In this document: positions 20,489-32,301 of the stretch, one piece after another | How positions within the stretch are numbered: the stretch's first letter is position 1 | Layout: each line of letters opens with the position of its first letter | Assembly (NCBI GenBank): GCA_037042915.1 | Contig: CM073200.1 | Span: 2,476,832 to 2,540,831 of the forward strand | Direction: 5' to 3' | Length of the DNA stretch: 64,000 nucleotides | Origin: Auricularia sp. M13 | Taxonomy: Eukaryota > Basidiomycota > Agaricomycetes > Auriculariales > Auriculariaceae | Program-made: the position numbers and the translations under genes | The notes under the pieces: generated by a model | What the model saw: the letters and a program-made list of their open reading frames with translations, nothing else | Database searches by the model: none | What the model was told of the DNA's origin: nothing

Positions 20489-23400
20489 CTAAAGTACTGT
20501 AAAATCAAGCGCACACAGTTGAGAGTGCATATAGATATCGAAGGCAGTATCGACATAGTCTGGATTTTGGGGTTGCTCCTCGTCCTTGTTGTCGCGAGTA
20601 CGCTCGGCGGCCAGTCGCGCCGCCTCACGAATGGAGCTGCTGGAAGTCTCCAGGAGGGCGACAAACCGGTTGTAAATGGGTATCTGGAGCTCGCGGGTGC
20701 AGACCTTGAATCTGAGAGGCTGAACGAGGTCTCCCCTCGAGGAATCGACATTGGGAACTGGCATGAAGCGTAACTGAAAGACGGTCAAAACAGAGAAAGC
20801 GCGAGGCATGCAGGATTAACGAACGGTGATTTTTTGGTCGTGGTTCGTATTGGCAAACGGGGGGCAGGGTGGAAGGGAAGGGAGACCGAGGACAGAGCGT
20901 GTGAAAAGAGCTGGTCGCAGAGTGCGTTCCTCGAGGTTGAGTGCCTTTACTGCCGCGGGGACCTCGAAACCTGCAGGATGTCCCGGACGAGATAAATAGC
21001 GCGTGAGTGCATCCCTGAATTGCATGACCACCCGGTTCGTCTGTTGGTCGCTGGGGATGTCTATGCGACCAAGGATATCTGCGGGTGAAGGCGGGGGGGC
21101 CGAGAGTCCAACCAACAGCGTCTTGAGAGATGCAAACTCGCGATTGACCTTGAGGGTATTGTCGATATCGGGCAGGTGTGTATCTTGGAAATATAGCTGC
21201 TCGGGGTTGAGCATGTTGGTCATACCGTTCAATCCTGGTGCAGAACATACCTCTGAAAGGCGAACACCTGATGTTCCGGTGATGAAGGAAACGTCCAAAT
21301 CGAACGCGTTGAGGAATATGTGGCAGGCCGGCGAGAGATCCGTGGTGAGGAGATTCACGCCAAAGAGAACATGTGAATAGAGGGCGATAGACAGATTACG
21401 ATGAAGGTCTTCTGAGCGAGATGTGCTCTGAAAAACGGACTCAGCATGAGATGCGTAGATAACGAAGAAAAGAAATTGACCGGCGCATATCCAATTTCGA
21501 TGAGATGGTCGTGAAGCGTTTGAATAGCAGCAGCTTCTGGGCTGTCGTCCGATCTGAGTGTGGGAATGGATGCGGTGTGCGATTGTGGGAAGAGCGAGAG
21601 GACGACGGTCGATTTGGGGTCCACAAGATACAGAAAAGGCAGATCAACGAGATGGCCCAGGATCGTTTTGTTGCGGATGCTGCAGTTGTAGCGGCGGGAC
21701 GCAACATATAGAAGAACAAGGACGGGATGGACGAATGGCAGCTGCTGCATGCGGATGATGGACCATGCACTCGCGTAACCAGCAGCCTTTAGCTGAGAAA
21801 GCTCATGAACGGATGGGGTGTCAAGCGGACGGGGGTATGTAGGGATCTTGTAATCGCCGCAGGACTTCCAGAGGTCGGTCGAAGTCATGTATTGCAATGT
21901 ATGCGAGATGCAGGAACGCTCTGGACCCCAACCCGTCCCCTTCTCACTGGGTGAACGTCAGCTGGACATCAGCGACTGAACAGACGCGGGTGACTGACAT
22001 TTGGAAGATATTGCCAGGATGACAGACCAGACTCATGAGAGATACATCCTTGACGTCGATGTGATCGCTCTGGAACTTCAGGACAAGAGATGCACGCAGG
22101 TTGCGGGGCGACTGGCCAGACACAAGCTGGGAGAAGATGTACGACATAACTTCGCCCAGCGGTATGCGATCGTTGATGTCGACGGTGTTAACGGCTCGGC
22201 CGCCGTACCAGCTGATGACAGAGCGTTGACCACAGGGAGGAAGGGCTTGTTCGATCCTGGAGGAAAAATCGGCCACGTGGTCCTGCCACTCGGTATACTT
22301 CGCGAGGGTTTCGCTCCGAGGAGCAGGAACCTCTACAACCTCTGGGGAAGATCCGCGCGATGACACCTGCATGGGGGATCCAGGAGGTACGGTGGTGGTG
22401 TTGTCAACGGTGATGGCGTTGTCGAGCCTGGGTGGTGTTATGGGGGCGGTAAGGTCGATGATAGATCCAGGCTCTGTGGAGTGCGGGAGAGACTGAACGA
22501 ATAGTTTGAAAATTAGATTGACAGGCGAGCAAACTGTACTTACCGAGTCTAGCGATGCCAGTTGCGCCATGAGGTGAGACGCGCCGATAGGACGGGAGGA
22601 ACGGGAGGCTGGAGCGGTCTGTGTGGGGATGACCAATGTGGATACAGGAGCGCGATGTGCAGCCGGAGTCCTGGCAGGGGAGAAAAACTCGAAATCGGAT
22701 GGAGACGCCCTCGGAGGTTCATCTTCAATGGACAATCGACGCGGCGGAGTCTCTAATGTAGTCGTAGGGAGTGACCACCCAAATGGAGAAGGGAGGGAAA
22801 CTGGAGATGGCGAACGAAGGTCGTGAACGACGGGAGCACCAGAGCCGGTCGCCTGGCCGCCAGCCTAAGTTGAAGATCAGGGTGAATATGTGGGATCATA
22901 TACTAGAAACATACCTGATGCTGGAGCTGGGTCGATGGCTGCAATTCGGTGGTGCTCGCTCCCGAATGTTGTGCCTACATATCCAAATGAGCCTAGAACA
23001 ATCGAAAGTATCGGAGCAGAATGCGCACCAGAGCCTCAGGGAAGAACTCTCCACAGATCTCAGCACACCGACCACGAGGAAGATGCTCGGTTGTAGAAAT
23101 CCTGGAAATATAATCCATGACACGGACAGCGAAGCAATGATGAGCAGGTTCGCTAGGAACGACCGAATCCTGCAGCTGCAAGAGAACAGCTGGGATCGGC
23201 CCGCGAAGGTACCAAGATTTCTCAACGGGACCTATGTAGTGTGGCAACTGAACGTTAGCAAAGGTGAGAAACATGTCGGAGCGCAACTGACAGACGAAGA
23301 CATAACGTCCGCCGCCAAGGAAGGACTTGGGCGTAATGTACTTGAGCTCAAGGCTGGTGGGCGAGTAGGGAAGGGCTTTGAAGGTGTAGAATGTCGTGTT

Positions 23401-24603
23401 CCGAGACTTCTGAGTTCCGAGCACAACCCACTTGGGAAGCTCCGGGTTGAAGTCGCCGCGAGAGTGCAGGACGAAGGCGCTGTCGGTGAGGTGGGACTTG
23501 AGCGTGTTCATCACTGAGTGGAACAGCTCCGGAGCAGACGTCGAATGAGAAGGGATGCGGAGCATAGTGACGAGGTTGCATTCCTGCATGCGCGTCACAA
23601 AATGGTCAAAGTGAGTTGCATCGACGGCAAGCTTTCGAGGATCGAAGGCGTCCAGGTCTTCGACATTCGGGAAAGGAGGTTCTGGCCGGAATGTTGCCAG
23701 AGCCTGACAACGGCAACAGCGTCAAGGTCTGTGATGTGATAGTGCAAAGGAACGACACGCACGTGGAATGGGATGATAATCAGAGTCGCCTCAAAGTTGG
23801 GTGCTGCAACTGGAGGGTCGGGAACATTGCTGGACGGAAGGTGTACGGGATTTGCTGCCTTCTTTGTGCGCTTCGAGGCGGCATAGGGAGCAGCAGCTGC
23901 AGATGCGGCTGCACCAGCCGATGGTGCGGGTGGAACCCGGGAACCAACTGTGCCATGCACTACAACACCACCAGCACTGCGCAACCTGCTGAAGCTCGCT
24001 GTCCGACGATCGTTCACGGTTGAGGCCGACGATGCCTGGCTGGGCGCAGGAAAAATTGAGACTGGTTGCGGAAGACGAGAAGGATTGGAGGGGGGGGCAG
24101 GATTAGGAGGACCCGATGTGCTGGCGCTGGCCGATGCTGCTGCAGGCAGGGGTGCAAGGGGACCAGTTCTGGATGTACCACAGTCAGTGGCAACATATTG
24201 AGAGCAACGAACACATACTGGACGTGGAACGAGTGACGATGGGAACAAGTGCATGTTGCCCGATGGTGATTGGCATTGGCGGTGGCCTTGAAGAGTCAGT
24301 GCAACATGTGAGTGAAGGACGTCATACAACGGTAAATGCGGAGACGCACGAGAGCAAAGTACGAGCATGGACAACCTGTCTGCATGCAACGACCCGCAGG
24401 TGGTGGCGGTCGCACTGCATGACTGCGGTAATCGTGGTCGCAGTTATCGCACAGCTCGTCGCTGGGCACAGTTGAGGTTGCCTGGAACACGTGAGTCAAC
24501 GATGGTGGGCATGAACACAGAGCGAAGCGAGGAAGCGCACAGAGATGGGCCCCGATGCATTGCAGAATATCTGGCAGGGACAGCGCGAGCACACCAGCGC
24601 CAT
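20489..24603 (-). CDS. Large multi-exon protein with N-terminal Cys/His motif
   Basis: Consecutive minus-strand frames connect through plausible introns into one protein of roughly 1,000 residues. The proposed start at 24,603 gives MALVCSRCPCQIF, then (after an intron) ELCDNCDHDYRSH and CMQTGCPCSYF, a set of paired Cys and His residues typical of a small zinc-binding module. A Pro/Ala/Ser-rich linker follows (about 23,850-24,150). Then come ordered segments: HFVTRMQECNL...GGGRYVFVCQL, a Ser-rich DEPPRASPSDFEFF stretch, SWYGGRAVNTVDINDRIPLGE, the LPFVHPVLVLLYVASRRY block and the end NPDYVDTAFDIYMHSQLCA. One intron lies at about 20,776-20,822 and another inside 22,500-22,560. The architecture recurs, as far as I recall, in unnamed Agaricomycete proteins; no function is assigned. 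Exon borders are approximate. Confidence 0.5.
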
Positions 24604-24895
24604 CGCCTTGGAAAGAGATCTGGTCGTGGGGGAAGGAAAGAAAGACGAACACAGGAGATATTTTTTGCAAAGTCCAAAGGATAAGATGATACAAGCCTCG
24701 CACGCACCGGCGCCCATGCGTGTGATCATGTGGTCCCTTGACTGCGCAGGTGAGATATCAGGGACATGATCAGATCAGATTGAGGATTGCCGCGAAGATG
24801 ATCCTGCAAGACGAAAACGAAACTGTCGATGAAGTTGTGATGCGGTAAAAAGTCGAGTGAATGGATGTTTATGATTTTGCCTTGGATTGCAAGGT

Positions 24896-25160
24896 GATGC
24901 GGGAAGGATGCAGGAACAATGCGGGAACGATGCAGGAAGGGTGCGGGAATGATGGCATTCGTTCCTGCATAAAACATGGTGCGATTGCCTGATTCCCGCA
25001 TCGTTCCCGCATTGTTCCTGCATTGTTCCCGCATTCTCACTGCATATGATGAACGATTTTGCGCTGAAAAAGTGCAGGAAGAATGCGGTAATGATGCGGT
25101 AATGATGAAGTAATTATGCGGGAACGATGCGGGAACGATGCGGGAACGATGCGGGAATGC
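24896..25160. repeat. 11-bp minisatellite in inverted blocks
   Basis: The unit GATGCGGGAAC (11 bp, with variants GATGCAGGAAC and AATGCGGTAAT) is repeated forward at 24,896-24,952, in inverted orientation at 24,990-25,036, and forward again at 25,072-25,160. Blocks 1 and 2 could fold into a hairpin with a loop of about 40 bases. Because 11 is not a multiple of three, each unit shifts the reading frame. The last block abuts the broken end of an F-box gene. Confidence 0.8.
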
Positions 25161-25746
25161 AATAACAAGATAATCTTTGGACTTTTGTCCATTTCCACCC
25201 GCCATAGGCGGGGTTGTCCAGCGTCAGCGCTGCTGGACGGTTGCCCAGGAGGGATGCCCCCATTACAGTGTCGAATGTGAAGAGCCGCTGGACGCGCGGC
25301 TCCAGAGACAACAGCAGCAGATCTGTCGGTGCATTCAGCGGCGAGAGCTGTAGGTTCACCAGGTTCGGGCACGCGTTGATAATGGTCAACCCATCCGCCA
25401 GGTAGTCCATGTAGTCGGGTTCTCCTGCAGCGCGCCAAAGCGACAAGCTGCGCACGTGCTCTAGAACGGGCCGGGGCTGCACCTTCCGGTCCTCGACATC
25501 GTCGACCGCAGATCCAGCGAGTGGCAAAAAAGCAGCAGAGGCGCGTGCACTCGCGAGCACGACGGTGCGGTAGAGCGCGGGGGTGAACATCTGCTCGTAA
25601 TACCGCGATACCAGCGTCAAAGGAGCAATTAGATGATTGTCCCATGTCTCAATCTCAAGCAGTATGAGCGCGATGAGCTCAAGTGGCAGCTTATGGAAGG
25701 ACATGATGCTGCTGAGGTCGGGAACGGTGGCGGCAGCAGTCAACAC
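25114..25746 (-). pseudogene. F-box protein gene truncated by the minisatellite
   Basis: The frame starts with MLTAAATVPDLSSI (or the inner MSF at 25,704). It carries an F-box, FHKLPLELIALILLEIETW, and aligns with the paralogue at 26,385-27,320: IAPLTLVSRYY against IASLTLVSTSY, and FTPALYRTVV against FTPILYRTIV. At about residue 193 (base 25,167) homology stops and the frame reads into 11-bp repeats (CIPASFPHRSRIVPA), ending after 210 codons. The paralogue continues for about 110 further residues. No matching 3' part was found left of the minisatellite, so the C-terminal end is lost rather than displaced. Confidence 0.7.
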
Positions 25747-26384
25747 GTCCTACCTACCTACCGTCCGGAATATTTGCTCCCGGTCCGTCTGTGGTCTGGT
25801 CAGTTCACATCTCCCTGGCCTATGGGATGTCCGACGGGATGCGTCATTCAAAGATGACTTACGATATGAGGACGTTTTCTTGATACCATTGACAATGCCA
25901 GTCGGTAACATTTGCCAATTTCATTTTCAAAGCTCTTCGGCTGTTCGGCGCTCACAGTGTGGCTTGCTACATGAAATGAACTCAATTCAATATGAAACGC
26001 CACACGTATCAGCTTTCCAAATTTCTGACTGAAGATGCTATAACTCGGGTACAACTCGTACTCGCGTTTGGAAGCGAGTCGGAACACGATTGAGGCTCTG
26101 CCATGCCAGTTGCATGCCAGAGCCACGAGCGATTCCCTACCGCTCTTCATACGACACCGCTAGCGCATCCTGAGCATGCGGCCGCAAGGAAGGGGGGAAT
26201 TGGGCAGAGAAAGGGGCGACGCTGGTGGCGTGGGCGCCCGGGGAGTGAAAACCGAATCGCCATCTGCGAACGTAGGTCAGACATCCGTGCCCGCAAATAG
26301 AAACGCGTGTTTTGCGGCGCACCATGGGACCATATATCCAGCGAAGGGCAGGTGTACATGTGGTCTTCAACCCGATTGATGGCT
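25747..26384. other. Spacer between the two F-box paralogues
   Basis: It should contain the promoter of the truncated copy and the 3' UTR of the intact one. AT-rich from about 25,850 to 26,050. No gene is supported. Confidence 0.35.
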
Positions 26385-27320
26385 TCAAGGCTGCTGGTAG
26401 ACCCGAGTTCCTTGTTGCCAGATATGCTCGACTCCAATTGCACCGCGTCTCCATAAAGAGAGCTGGATAATCGCTGTGAACAGGGCGGAACGTGGCTGCT
26501 CGACCCCGCAAGCGAAGATGCGAGGATCGGCCAATGCGTGCAACGCCAGGTATACTGGCGACTCGGTGTAGTCGATGCCCGATTTGCAGGTGATCTGGAT
26601 GTTGACACGCTGTATCGTTGGGATCGACAGCACCGCCTGCACAGCAGCCGCCAGCTTCGGGGCGTATTCATGAGCCTCGACTTCGGATGTCGTACTGAAG
26701 ACCTTCAGGCGCGGAAAGGACGCGGGAAAACGACAAGGCGACTCCTGAGAATCTGAGTGGAGAGCGAAATAGCGCAGGTCCATCACGTGCAGATGGGTGA
26801 GGCATTGCGCGACTTTGCCTCCCGATATGAGAAAGGGGGCGTCCACGATGTTGTCGCAAACAAAGAGCCGCGAGATAGGCCGAAGCCCCTGGAGCACGAC
26901 CGGAGCGCACATCGTCGGCGCGACCTGAAGGTTCGTGATATGCGGGCATGAGGCTAGAATCGCGCGCAACAGGCGGATTCCATGGTCGCTTGCTGTGAAC
27001 AACGACGCGTCCCAGATGGAGAAGTTGTGGACCAATGCAAGCAGCGATTGGCGGCGTTCTCGTTGCGAACGACGCTGGACACTGAAATAGCCCGCCAAGC
27101 GGCCTAATAGCCCCCTCGGCTCTTCGGCAGTCGCAAAGAGGTAGAAAGCTTGGAGATCGCGAGCCTTGTATATCACAATCGTGCGATAGAGTATTGGCGT
27201 GAACAAGCGGTTGTATGAGGTCGATACAAGAGTTAGCGAAGCAATGTCCTTGCTCCACCATGTCTTTATGTGCGCCAGAACAAGAAGAACAAGTTCGGAA
27301 GGCAGGCTTTCAAGCAACAT
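26385..27320 (-). CDS. F-box protein, basidiomycete type
   Basis: A 311-residue single-exon frame. The F-box occupies the first 45 residues (LESLPSELVLLVLAHI, then a Trp-containing linker and IASLTLVSTSYNRLFTPILYRTI). The remainder has Leu-rich segments (LLRAILASCPHITNLQVAP, LTHLHVMDLRYFAL) typical of substrate-binding regions in these proteins. SCF-type ubiquitin ligase adaptor function is inferred from the F-box. It is in tandem with the truncated copy on its 3' side, same strand, indicating a local duplication. Confidence 0.7.
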   Translation of the reverse strand: MLLESLPSELVLLVLAHIKTWWSKDIASLTLVSTSYNRLFTPILYRTIVIYKARDLQAFYLFATAEEPRGLLGRLAGYFSVQRRSQRERRQSLLALVHNFSIWDASLFTASDHGIRLLRAILASCPHITNLQVAPTMCAPVVLQGLRPISRLFVCDNIVDAPFLISGGKVAQCLTHLHVMDLRYFALHSDSQESPCRFPASFPRLKVFSTTSEVEAHEYAPKLAAAVQAVLSIPTIQRVNIQITCKSGIDYTESPVYLALHALADPRIFACGVEQPRSALFTAIIQLSLWRRGAIGVEHIWQQGTRVYQQP

Positions 27321-29563
27321 AGCGTGCGTCGCGACTCGGATGACAAACGGGAGCCTGCAGTGAGGTGAATTCAGAGCCCGTTTACATCCGTTAACGCCCC
27401 CTCCCCCCCGCCGCTATATCGTCGCTACCATTTGTCCTTGGGGTCGTGTGAGTATCCTTGCGTCGCTCGCAGATACTGGGACGCAATTCATATTGTACCA
27501 TAACCTTGGCATCTGGCTCTATTATTCGTTCTTCGTTCAGTCTGCCATAGTACACGCGCCCTTATCGTACACTGGAACGATGCGCTGGTGGCTGCGCTGC
27601 AGTGCAAGCCATATCGCTCATCACAGTTTTTACCCGAGCGCTCTATAGCACGCGAATAATGCTTGAACGGCCTGGCCTGGCTTCGCATCGGCATGCGTGG
27701 CACGCGCTCAACCGAGTCCAAGTGGGATGTTGCTCGGTTCAAATCACGGATCGACTGTCATCCGTATCAAGTCTGCAGCGGAGACTAGCTCGGTCCAGAC
27801 GGTCCTGCGGCGAACTCCTCGGGACCGCCCTCTCGAATATATTTTCCGCTGTTCTCGCAGCATCGCGCAGCCCTTGATAATGGCCAGGTGCTCCCAAATC
27901 ACAATTGCCCTTCACTTGAAGTCAGCTCGATACCGCATCTGTCCAAAGCTATGGAATAACTCCAACAGGCCCTCTCGGGCATCACCTGCTACCTTGCTTC
28001 CCCGAACAAAGACGCAGACATTCTCATCGAATATGAGAGTTGACAGGCACATTGCACTTTCTGGAATACTGACAAACAACTTGCATTGTGCAACTTATTC
28101 TCGAGCTCCTCAGTCCTCGCCGCCATACCTATTCGCCGTTCTCAAGCTGCTGCAGACGAAAAGTCACGACGATTATACCGCTGAGAGGCCTTTTCACTAC
28201 CAGTTACGGATCCTGCCAGACGTGTTCACACTTATTATCTCAAAGAGATTTTGGTCCTGGTGCCACCAGCCCATGTACTCTGGATTTTCGGGAGTCAGGC
28301 TGACACAGCCCTGGGATTGGACCAGCAGGTTTAGATTGTTGCCGCGGTCCTGAGTACTTAAAGACTCGTACGGAACGGACTGGACAAGCGCACATGTGAT
28401 CGTAATGATGATTTTGGACTATGGCCAGACACTCTCGCCCGCAGGAAAAGCCCAGCAGGGGTGTCGAGAGACACGCATGACCGAAATTAGCAAGCACAAC
28501 CAGCGGCTCAAAGGGCGAGGCACGCTCAGGCTAGCGCCTGTGTGTATATTGAAACGCTGCACCGATACACACTATGTGCAGCGTGTATTGGTAGCCCAGG
28601 TTGCATTCCAGCAGCAAGTGGGGACAGACGAGGCCGCCAGCAAGCAGCATATAGAGAATAACCTCCGCATCCAAGACCGGGAAAAGGAGCGCGGTAAGAT
28701 CTCCCAGCCTCTGACTAGCGAGACTCATCTAGTCGGAGGATCCCCAAGGTCAGTGCGTTGTCTTTGATCGTGAGTCCATCTCTTACACGAAAAGAAGCGC
28801 TGACGAGGAGGCTGCAACTGTTCGTGCAAGAATAACACGACCATACAAGCCCTGGAGCACCAGAAAATAAACCAAGTATCTCGACCACCAAGCGATGAGG
28901 ATACGCCGCTCGCATTAAATGACGGCGTGGAGGATGCGCAACCTGCAGGGTCTACTGTAATCGCGAAGAGACTGCCAGCCACACCAAAAGCAGGGGCTCA
29001 AGCAGTGCTTTTGAAGTGTATGTTGTAGGACAGAGTGATCGTTTGATGGATAGAAAGCAATTCAGGAATGGAAGGGGTTTAACACGGCAACCGAATGAGC
29101 GGCGGAGGTGACAGTCGACCGTGCAGTCCAAGACCAAGTCACGACCTAGCATTTGGTATTTCACCGCTGTGCTCTTCACCTTTGTAATGCGGCTATTAAT
29201 GCTGGAATAGCTGGGGTATCATGGCCAGGGCGAATGGCCGACAGAGGCGACAATCGACGTGCGAAGTTTGGTTCAAAGTGCGGGCGCTCTATCGGACCGA
29301 AGAACCGCATCCCTCCGCGGATAACCACCATAAAAGGCATGTTGTCCGCGGAAAATTTCCATAGATGGAGATTGTGCAGCAGGAGGAACGTTTCGTATCA
29401 AACAGTTTTCTATTGCGGATTCCGGGAGCGAACTCTAAGACCTACTACCAAGGTAGCAGGAACAACACCCGCGACATGAGGATAACAGGCGGAAGACACG
29501 AGCGCTGTATAACCAAGGTTGCGCATTGGCCGGCCTCTTTTCAGCCCTTGCCAGACGACGACC
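27321..29563. other. Region without a supported gene
   Basis: Plus-strand frames at 27,697-28,353 and 28,396-28,767 and minus-strand frames near 28,700-29,180 are open but show no motif, no consistent intron set and no matching neighbours. Poly-C near 27,400. The right 200 bases should hold the promoter of the BTB gene at 29,564. Confidence 0.35.
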
Positions 29564-30663
29564 ATGAGTCTTGCGCCCCGAAGCTACGACATCCCGCTCA
29601 ACCTCGCTGCAAATGACTACCAGTACGAGGATTGCACTGTGATTATTTATGTGGGGAATGAGACATTCAAGGTCAAACGATATTTTCTCTGCCCTTGCTC
29701 ATTGCTGACCATCATTCACTGGCAGATTGGTCGCAGTCGGCTTGCACAGCGTTCACCCGTCTTCCGCGAGCTATTTCAACTGAAGCAGCCCGTATCGCCT
29801 GCTTCCGACGCGTTTCCAATCCTTGACATTGCAGTACTGCGTAGTCCAGAGCCTGTATTCGATCATCCTTCCGCGAGCATGCTCGATCCAGTTGCGATAC
29901 CTCTCCCAGCCTCGCCGCGTGTCCAATCTGCCGAACCCATTGTCCTGCATCTACACAACGATCCTGAGGACTTCAAACATTACTTGTGGGCTATACATGC
30001 CGAGTGCGCCGCTGTTCAATTACCAGTCCGTAGACGACTAACTTCAGTTTCCAGCTTCATCGATGCTGACGAGTTCAACAACGAAGAGGCGTCGCAAAGC
30101 AAATGCGCCCGATTGCTCGGAATAGCCAGCGTTGCTCACATGTACGAGGTGACGAGCATGGCGAACCGCGCGTTGGAAGACGCCCTGCGAATGAATCATA
30201 CCAATTGCATATCGACCAGGATCTTGCGCGTCGCATCGTTCATACCACTCGTCGATGGGCCGATCAGCCAGAAATCGCTGCCCGTGGCCGCACCATCCTC
30301 AGAACGGCGATGGAATCGTACAGCATTGATACTTTTGGGCTCATACTCATTGCGGAGACGCTCGAGGACACCGAGTTGCTTGGATGGGGATATTATTATC
30401 TCCTTCGCCTCGGAGAACGGAGCTGGACGGCAGACGGACGCGTCAGATCGATTGATCGCAGGCGGCTGCTCTGTGGCGCATTTGCTTTGGCTACTAAGTG
30501 GCAGACAATCTGCGCACAGTACGGTGGCCAGAGCCCCTCGCACATCCCAGCCTGGGCGATTTTTGAAAAAATGGACTATATCTCTCACTGGAACCGACCC
30601 GGTAAAGCCGACATCGAGCGAGACTTGTATTCCTTCTTTGACCCAGCGCCTTGGAACCTGTAG
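29564..30663 (+). CDS. BTB/POZ domain protein with an apparent frame break
   Basis: The start MSLAPRSYDIPL is in a good context (GACCATGAG). The BTB fold begins at YEDCTVIIYVGNETFK. An intron at 29,672-29,725 (54 nt, no stop, so it can be read through) joins it to IGRSRLAQRSPVFRELF, a signature BTB segment; IVLHLHNDPEDFKHYLWAIHA and LLGIASVAHMYEVTSMANRALEDAL complete the domain. BTB proteins mediate dimerisation and often recruit Cullin-3. After about 30,190 the protein-like sequence continues in another frame (LARRIVHTTRRWADQPE to FFDPAPWNL, stop at 30,661-30,663). A GTGACG-to-CCAG intron (30,149-30,219) would restore the frame but remove conserved BTB residues, so a frameshift is at least as likely. 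Confidence 0.6.
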
Positions 30664-31015
30664 TGCGAAATGTGGCATCTCGCCCTGTCGGCAGAGGAGA
30701 CATGTACTTTCTTTCGTGATGGCCCAGTACACATAGCAGAATACCATAAGAGCCCCACTCTCATCGCCTTCTAAACATCGCTCACGCCAATGCATGATTG
30801 TTGCGAAAGAGAGTACCGCATTCGATGTGCGCTCACTCGTATCTCAGTCTGGTTTGCAAACGACCGTCAACATGGTAAATGTCAATCACTAACGAGGCTG
30901 GCAAGAGATAGAATGTGACGACACTCTATCTAAGGGGATGGTCGATAATCCGCCGACCGAGACCACAATTACTACTGCATACTATACCACAATATGTCCC
31001 AAGAAACCCGGACTC
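30664..31015. other. Convergent 3' flanks
   Basis: Short spacer between the plus-strand BTB gene and the minus-strand RTA1 gene; only 3' UTR sequence is expected and no gene is seen. Confidence 0.4.
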
Positions 31016-32301
31016 TTACACTGCGCGCCAGGCACCGTTCTGAGCTACAAGAGGGGCTTGTGAGTCGTTATACCGTCCCAAGTCATTTAAAGGGACAGGC
31101 TTCATGGCAGCTCCGACCATTGCCGTCTCCGAAGGTATGAATCGACCAGGCCAGAATGGCACGAAGGTCATGATGCAGATGCACAACGGCAGCACGTCGA
31201 AGACGTAGAAAATCCACTCCGTTATCGCCAGCTTGCTGTGCAAGCCCTCTAAGCTCTCCGCCATGCGATAAAAGGAACGGATCTAAACGCAGACCCTTGT
31301 CAGTGCCTCTGAACGCCGCGAAGCACGGTGGGCGTACCATGATCGTCATGCAGGCGACGGTCAGCGCGCCGAGGAGAGCTCTCCAGTCACTGTGCCAGGG
31401 TTTCCCTGCGTCTGCGTCCGCCGTCCAGATTTGAGATTCTTTACTGCGAACGCGAATGGCGAAGATGACGACGAGGAGAGAAAAGAAAGCAAAGGAGAGC
31501 ACTTGAAGGACGAAGCCGACCTTGAATAGCTGCGGAGACCCTTATCGTTCATGTTACTGAGACATAAGTTTGTGAGAGAGCGTACGTTTCCTCCCAGCTT
31601 GATCTTGTCGGGATCGTCGAGGTTGCTCACGACAAGCGTTCCGCCAAGCGCCTACAAAGTCGGGATCTCAGCAAGCGTCCAATGGGGGGGTGAGGGATGT
31701 TCACGCACCTGGATCAAGAACGTAAGGATGTCGGCCGTGACGAAGACCATTGTAACGCGAGTTGGTCTGATTAGCAGGTACTTGTCACAGCGAGTGTAGC
31801 GAGCTATGCGTCCGAGCACAACGTATGTTCCGGCAATGAATGCGCAGGGCTAGCGAAACATTCAGTTAGTCTCGCCTTGAGCTCAATGGTTGTGACCTCA
31901 CAGAGAGCACGACCAGCAGGTATTCCACAATGTAGATATTCTTTGAATGCGGGTCACGTGCAAATGGATATCGCGCTGCCAGACCGATTGCGAACGCTGA
32001 AATTCAGGATAAGCACACGAATGCATCGCCTTTCAGTCTCACGAACTGAAACAGCCGAGGGTCATGACCATCATCCACCGCACGCGGAACTTGAACGTCA
32101 AGTAGACCTGCGCTATACCGATAACGCCGACCAGAGCTGTATGCACGTCAGGAATGTCCGTATTGCGAGATGGAGCTGACCTGTGGCTGCTATAGTCAAT
32201 GCATCATTGGGAATGTACTTGAGGGGGTTGTAGATATCGTGCGCCGGGTCCACGAATGGGTCGCCTGGCGGGGGAAGAGTGATATTGCCGATGTGGGACA
32301 T
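31016..32301 (-). CDS. RTA1-family membrane protein (lipid-translocating exporter type)
   Basis: Seven exons join in frame to 323 aa; introns are 32,137-32,180, 31,997-32,046, 31,850-31,901, 31,652-31,708, 31,530-31,585 and 31,283-31,337. The product has about seven hydrophobic segments, including ALVGVIGIAQVYLTF, VEYLLVVLSPCAFIAGTYVV, LGRIARYTRCDKYLLI, FVTADILTFLIQALGG, VGFVLQVLSFAFFSLL and EWIFYVFDVLPLCICIMTF. The segment IARYTRCDKYLLI, the DILTF..QALGG motif and the late RMAES...WIFYVFD..P motif are hallmarks of the RTA1 family, which includes yeast RSB1 and RTA1. Members sit in the plasma membrane and affect sphingoid-base export and resistance to toxic lipids or aminocholesterol. The N-terminus is short and the C-tail soluble. 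Confidence 0.88.

Noticed and set aside
30149-30219. Intron restoring the BTB frame
   Set aside because: It fits length and phase but would remove conserved BTB residues (VTSMANRALEDAL), so it is not used in the call.
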